A stretch of DNA of 64,000 nucleotides, from assembly GCF_003334855.1 (NCBI RefSeq), contig NZ_QOWE01000035.1:28703-92702 (forward strand), in the 5' to 3' direction. The stretch is from Larkinella punicea (lineage in GTDB: Bacteria > Bacteroidota > Bacteroidia > Cytophagales > Spirosomataceae). A program made the position numbers and the translations under genes. The notes under the pieces are model-generated. The model worked only from the letters and a program-made list of their open reading frames with translations, had not been told where the DNA came from and made no database searches. Shown in pieces: positions 61,198 through 64,000 of this stretch (positions within the stretch are counted from its first letter, which is position 1; each line of letters starts with the position of its first letter).

Positions 61198-63810
61198 TCA
61201 TTCACTTCGCAGACTTTTCACCGGATTCATCAATGCCGCTTTGATGCTTTGGAAGCTGACGGTTAGCAACGCAATGCCCACCGAGAGCAAGCCGGTCAGG
61301 GCAAAAACCCACCAGTCGATGTCGATTTTGTAAGCAAAACCCTGGAGCCACCGGTTCATGGCATACCAGGCCAGGGGCGACGCGATGACGATGGCAATCA
61401 GAACCAGTTTCAGAAAATCCTGTGAGAGCAGCGTTACGATGCTGGAAACCGATGCGCCGAGTACCTTCCGAACGCCAATTTCCTTCGTGCGTTGCTCGGC
61501 CATAAAGGCGGCTAAACCAAACAGACCGAGGCAGGCGATGAAAATAGCCAATACCGCAAAAAGGGTGGATAGCGTCCCCACGACGGTTTCGCTTCTGTAG
61601 AGCTTCTCATACTCGGTATCGACAAACGAGTAGGTAAACGGAAATTTGGGGTTCAGTTTCTGGTAAAGAGCCTCGATACTGGCCAGTGCCTGTTTGGTCT
61701 GGCCGGGCTGGGTTCGGATCAGAATGTTTCCGAAAGGACGGTTCGCCAGACGAATGATGAGCGGTTTGATGGGGTCGTGCAGGGAGTTGAAATGAAAGTT
61801 TTCGATCAGGCCCACGATCTTCCCCGGTTTGTTCCAGAACGTCAGCGGCTGCCCCACCGGATCTTTGTAGCCCATGCGCCGGGCTGCGGCTTCATTGATG
61901 AGGTAATTGGTTGAATCAGTCCTGAAATCGGGTGAGAAATCGCGTCCACGAATGAATTTAACGTTCAGGGTCTTCGCAAAATCATAGCCAACGGCGGTGT
62001 TGTTGAACGAAATAACCGCACTCGGGTCTTTCCCGGTCCAACTGACGCTTTCCGTCGTGTTTCCATTGTATAACGGATTCGTCTGCATGCTCGAAACGGC
62101 CTGAATGCCGGGCGATTGAAGCAATTCCGCTTTAAACAGCATAAATTTTTGGGCGATCTCACCCTCGCTGGGAATGCTGATCAGATTCTCGCGGTCGTAG
62201 CCCAGATTTTTTGTCTGTATGTACCGGAGTTGCTGATAAATAACCACCGTTCCACTAATCAGCAGCATCGACAGCACAAACTGGAAAACCACCAGCCCAC
62301 GCCGGAATAATTGCGCGCTGGCCCCAAACCGCAAGGCTCCTTTGAGAACACGCACGGGATTGAGCGACGACAGAAACAGGGCTGGATAGCTCCCGGCCAC
62401 CCCGCCGGTTCCGATCAACAGCCCCACCAACGCGGCCCAGAATACCGGTTGATCGACCGGCAGGGCGAGGTGTTTCTCCGTCAGTTGGTTGAATACCGGC
62501 AAGACCAGCATCACCAGCCCAACCGCCAGCCCGAGCGAGAGCGTTGTCAACAGCATGGCTTCGCCCATAAACTGCCCGATCAGCGACGACCGTTCGGCGC
62601 CCACCACTTTCCGGACGCCGACCTCCCGCGCCCGCTTGACCGACCGCGCCGTGGCCAGATTCATGAAGTTGATGCACGCAATAAACAGCACAAAAACCGC
62701 CACGATGATAAAAAGCCGCACATAATCGATGCGTCCGCCATCGCGGTGGCCGTTTTTGAAGTTGGAATACAGGAACGCTTCCGTCTCCGGTTGCAGAAAC
62801 ATTTCAATGTTAAAATTCGGCCCAATGTCTTTGTTCCGGCCTTTCAGGAACGTTTTCAGCTTTGCATTTAACCGATTGGGGTCAGCATCGGCGCGGAGTT
62901 GCAGGCGGGTTCCGGGTCCATAATTGTCCCACTTGTTGAGCCAGGGTTCCCGTTTCAGGTAGCCCTCCCAGTTTAGCAGAAAATCGTACTGATCGGGCGA
63001 GTGGGCTGGCTGATTTTCGAAAACCGCCGTCACCTGGTAGTCGTTCCTGTTATCGAATCGGATGGACTTACCCAAGGCTGCCTGCGCATTACCGAAATAA
63101 ATTTCGGCCAGCTTTTTCGAGATGACCAGACTCGTGGGCGAATTGAGAGCCGTTTTGACCGAACCCGCGACCAATGGGATACTATACATCGTTAACCAGT
63201 CGGTTCCGACAAAGCACCCCGACTGTCTGGCTACTTTGTCGCCCACCGATAGAACGTGGTCCTCTCCTCCGGAGAAACCGGCCGCATAAACTACCTCCGG
63301 AAACTGTTTTTTGAGTTCATCGGCCAGAATGCCGGGCGTATTATCATCGGTAACAATTTGGCCATCCGTAATTTCGTGCTCCATCACGCGGTATAAGTGA
63401 GCCGCGTTGGGATAGTGCGTTCCAATACGAAGTTCATCCTGAATCCAGAGGAAAATCAGCAGACTGGAAGCCATGCCGAGAGCCAGCCCGGCGATGTTGA
63501 TGGCCGAAAAGGCTTGGTTGCGAATGAGATTTCGCAGAGAGATTTTAACATAATTCCGGATCATATCGGGATTCAGAAAAAAGGGTGAGGAATCGGCTTT
63601 TTTTGCTTTGGCCAACGGCCGCAGCAACTTTAAAACACTCAGGGCATACCGCCAGCGCGCTTTTCGCACCCCCACGGTTTCGACCCAGTAATCGTAGAGT
63701 TCCAGCAAATCACCCTGCACCTCCTCCACGGTGTTGGGATCACCCAGCCAGTCGAGCAGAGTGGAAGCCCAGCGGGGTGGATGATGGTGCGATGGCTGGG
63801 TTGGCTTCAT
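61198..63810 (-). CDS. Prefixed FtsX-like orphan permease (group A core), only minus-strand copy, 870 aa
   Basis: Prefix 1-66 is a divergent version: RWASTLLDWLGDPNTVEEVQ, GDLLELYDYWVETVGVRKAR, WRYALSVLKLL, sharing only the EEVQGDL core and the RKARWRY element with the cluster at 38-51 kb. The core starts near residue 84 (MIRNYVKISLRNLIRNQAFS), TM1 GLALGMASSLLIFLWIQDEL; PCD1 TPGILADELKKQFPEVVYAA. First coupling KRAREVGVRKVVGAER (about 389), second QRTKEIGVRKVLGA (about 771), LLSQDFLKLV; tail NPVKSLRSE. Start ATG 63810 matches the prefix. No PadR gene lies directly upstream inside the window. Convergent with the two-component genes. Confidence 0.93.
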   Translation of the reverse strand: MKPTQPSHHHPPRWASTLLDWLGDPNTVEEVQGDLLELYDYWVETVGVRKARWRYALSVLKLLRPLAKAKKADSSPFFLNPDMIRNYVKISLRNLIRNQAFSAINIAGLALGMASSLLIFLWIQDELRIGTHYPNAAHLYRVMEHEITDGQIVTDDNTPGILADELKKQFPEVVYAAGFSGGEDHVLSVGDKVARQSGCFVGTDWLTMYSIPLVAGSVKTALNSPTSLVISKKLAEIYFGNAQAALGKSIRFDNRNDYQVTAVFENQPAHSPDQYDFLLNWEGYLKREPWLNKWDNYGPGTRLQLRADADPNRLNAKLKTFLKGRNKDIGPNFNIEMFLQPETEAFLYSNFKNGHRDGGRIDYVRLFIIVAVFVLFIACINFMNLATARSVKRAREVGVRKVVGAERSSLIGQFMGEAMLLTTLSLGLAVGLVMLVLPVFNQLTEKHLALPVDQPVFWAALVGLLIGTGGVAGSYPALFLSSLNPVRVLKGALRFGASAQLFRRGLVVFQFVLSMLLISGTVVIYQQLRYIQTKNLGYDRENLISIPSEGEIAQKFMLFKAELLQSPGIQAVSSMQTNPLYNGNTTESVSWTGKDPSAVISFNNTAVGYDFAKTLNVKFIRGRDFSPDFRTDSTNYLINEAAARRMGYKDPVGQPLTFWNKPGKIVGLIENFHFNSLHDPIKPLIIRLANRPFGNILIRTQPGQTKQALASIEALYQKLNPKFPFTYSFVDTEYEKLYRSETVVGTLSTLFAVLAIFIACLGLFGLAAFMAEQRTKEIGVRKVLGASVSSIVTLLSQDFLKLVLIAIVIASPLAWYAMNRWLQGFAYKIDIDWWVFALTGLLSVGIALLTVSFQSIKAALMNPVKSLRSE

Positions 63811-63824
63811 AGTTTTAGTTAAGA

Positions 63825-63873
63825 GTTATGAGTTAAGAATGAAGGGTTGGCTGATGCATTTTTAATTCATAAC
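63825..63873. repeat. Short inverted repeat with the shared loop motif
   Basis: GTTATGAGTTAA (63825-63836) pairs with TTAATTCATAAC (63862-63873), one mismatch. The loop includes TTGGCTGATGCA (63847-63858). It lies upstream of the minus-strand permease. Confidence 0.45.
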
Positions 63874-63895
63874 CAGTACTGTACGAAGGATTGGT

Positions 63896-64000
63896 TTAAC
63901 TCCTTCGGGCTTGGTGTGCTAAGTATTTTCTGAGTAGCTCAACGCCGTTGGGTAAGTCGAGGACTTCCAGAATGACGTTGGCTTGTAGTTCTTTGAAAAA
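63896..64000 (-). CDS. C-terminal end of an unidentified protein (cut by window edge)
   Basis: Open on the minus strand from the window edge to a TAA at 63896-63898, giving 34 residues ending LDLPNGVELLRKYLAHQARR-S. The helical, charged ending and GC pattern look coding, and it lies on the same strand as the permease at 61198, 85 bp upstream of its start, so the two may form an operon. No family can be assigned from so little. Confidence 0.45.
   Translation of the reverse strand, partial: FFKELQANVILEVLDLPNGVELLRKYLAHQARRS

Overview
The window looks like a chromosome segment from a Bacteroidota member, most likely order Cytophagales (Spirosoma/Larkinella-like). Reasons: moderate to high GC; Bacteroidota-type promoters with a TAnnTTTG -7 box; typical products such as Uma2-fold proteins, Tat-exported sugar enzymes and a PAS/GAF multidomain histidine kinase; and a very large family of MacB/FtsX-type permeases. 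No tRNA, rRNA, CRISPR array, insertion sequence or phage gene was seen.

The window is dominated by an array of about 18 FtsX-like permease genes: 16 intact, one cut by the left edge and one decayed. Each intact protein has two repeats of the layout TM, periplasmic MacB-type domain, three TMs (8 TMs in all). Each also has two strongly conserved cytoplasmic coupling segments and a C-terminal tail close to NPVKSLRSE. No ABC ATPase and no HlyD/MacA adaptor gene is present in 64 kb, so these are orphan permeases, comparable in concept to the acidobacterial ADOP family. All but one lie on the + strand. Judged by eye from the first periplasmic domain they fall into three groups (A, B, C). Six carry an extra N-terminal cytoplasmic prefix of about 70 residues, and a PadR-type regulator heads the run of five prefixed + strand genes (37.6-51.6 kb).

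Layout: 0.0-6.7 kb, permeases, a short Uma2-like gene and a secreted repeat protein. 6.8-7.1 kb, dispersed short repeats. 7.2-10.9 kb, a Uma2 protein, then a TPP-riboswitch-controlled thiamine salvage operon (thiM-thiE-thiD-tenA). 10.9-13.6 kb (- strand), nhaD and an M20 peptidase. 13.9-32.6 kb, seven permeases with two Uma2-like genes. 32.7-37.4 kb, carbohydrate genes (mannonate dehydratase, trehalase, a secreted esterase-like hydrolase) and a small membrane protein. 37.6-56.5 kb, PadR and permeases, including the pseudogene and another Uma2-like gene. 56.6-61.0 kb, a histidine kinase and a receiver-kinase hybrid. 61.2-63.8 kb, one prefixed permease on the - strand.

Regulation: three sites (before the permeases at 13903 and 19301, and before padR at 37611) share one design. 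Two tandem 16-bp dyads of the form TGTCCG-N4-CGGACA, 21-22 bp apart, sit about 62-64 bp upstream of a -24/-12 (sigma-54-like) element. This suggests one enhancer-binding protein controls part of the array. The short Uma2-like genes recur head-to-head with a permease gene, and at two loci the -33 element of the Uma2 promoter lies inside the first codons of the permease. Most permease genes are followed by a long inverted repeat, and several of these share a loop motif TTGGCTGAYRCA although their stems are unrelated.
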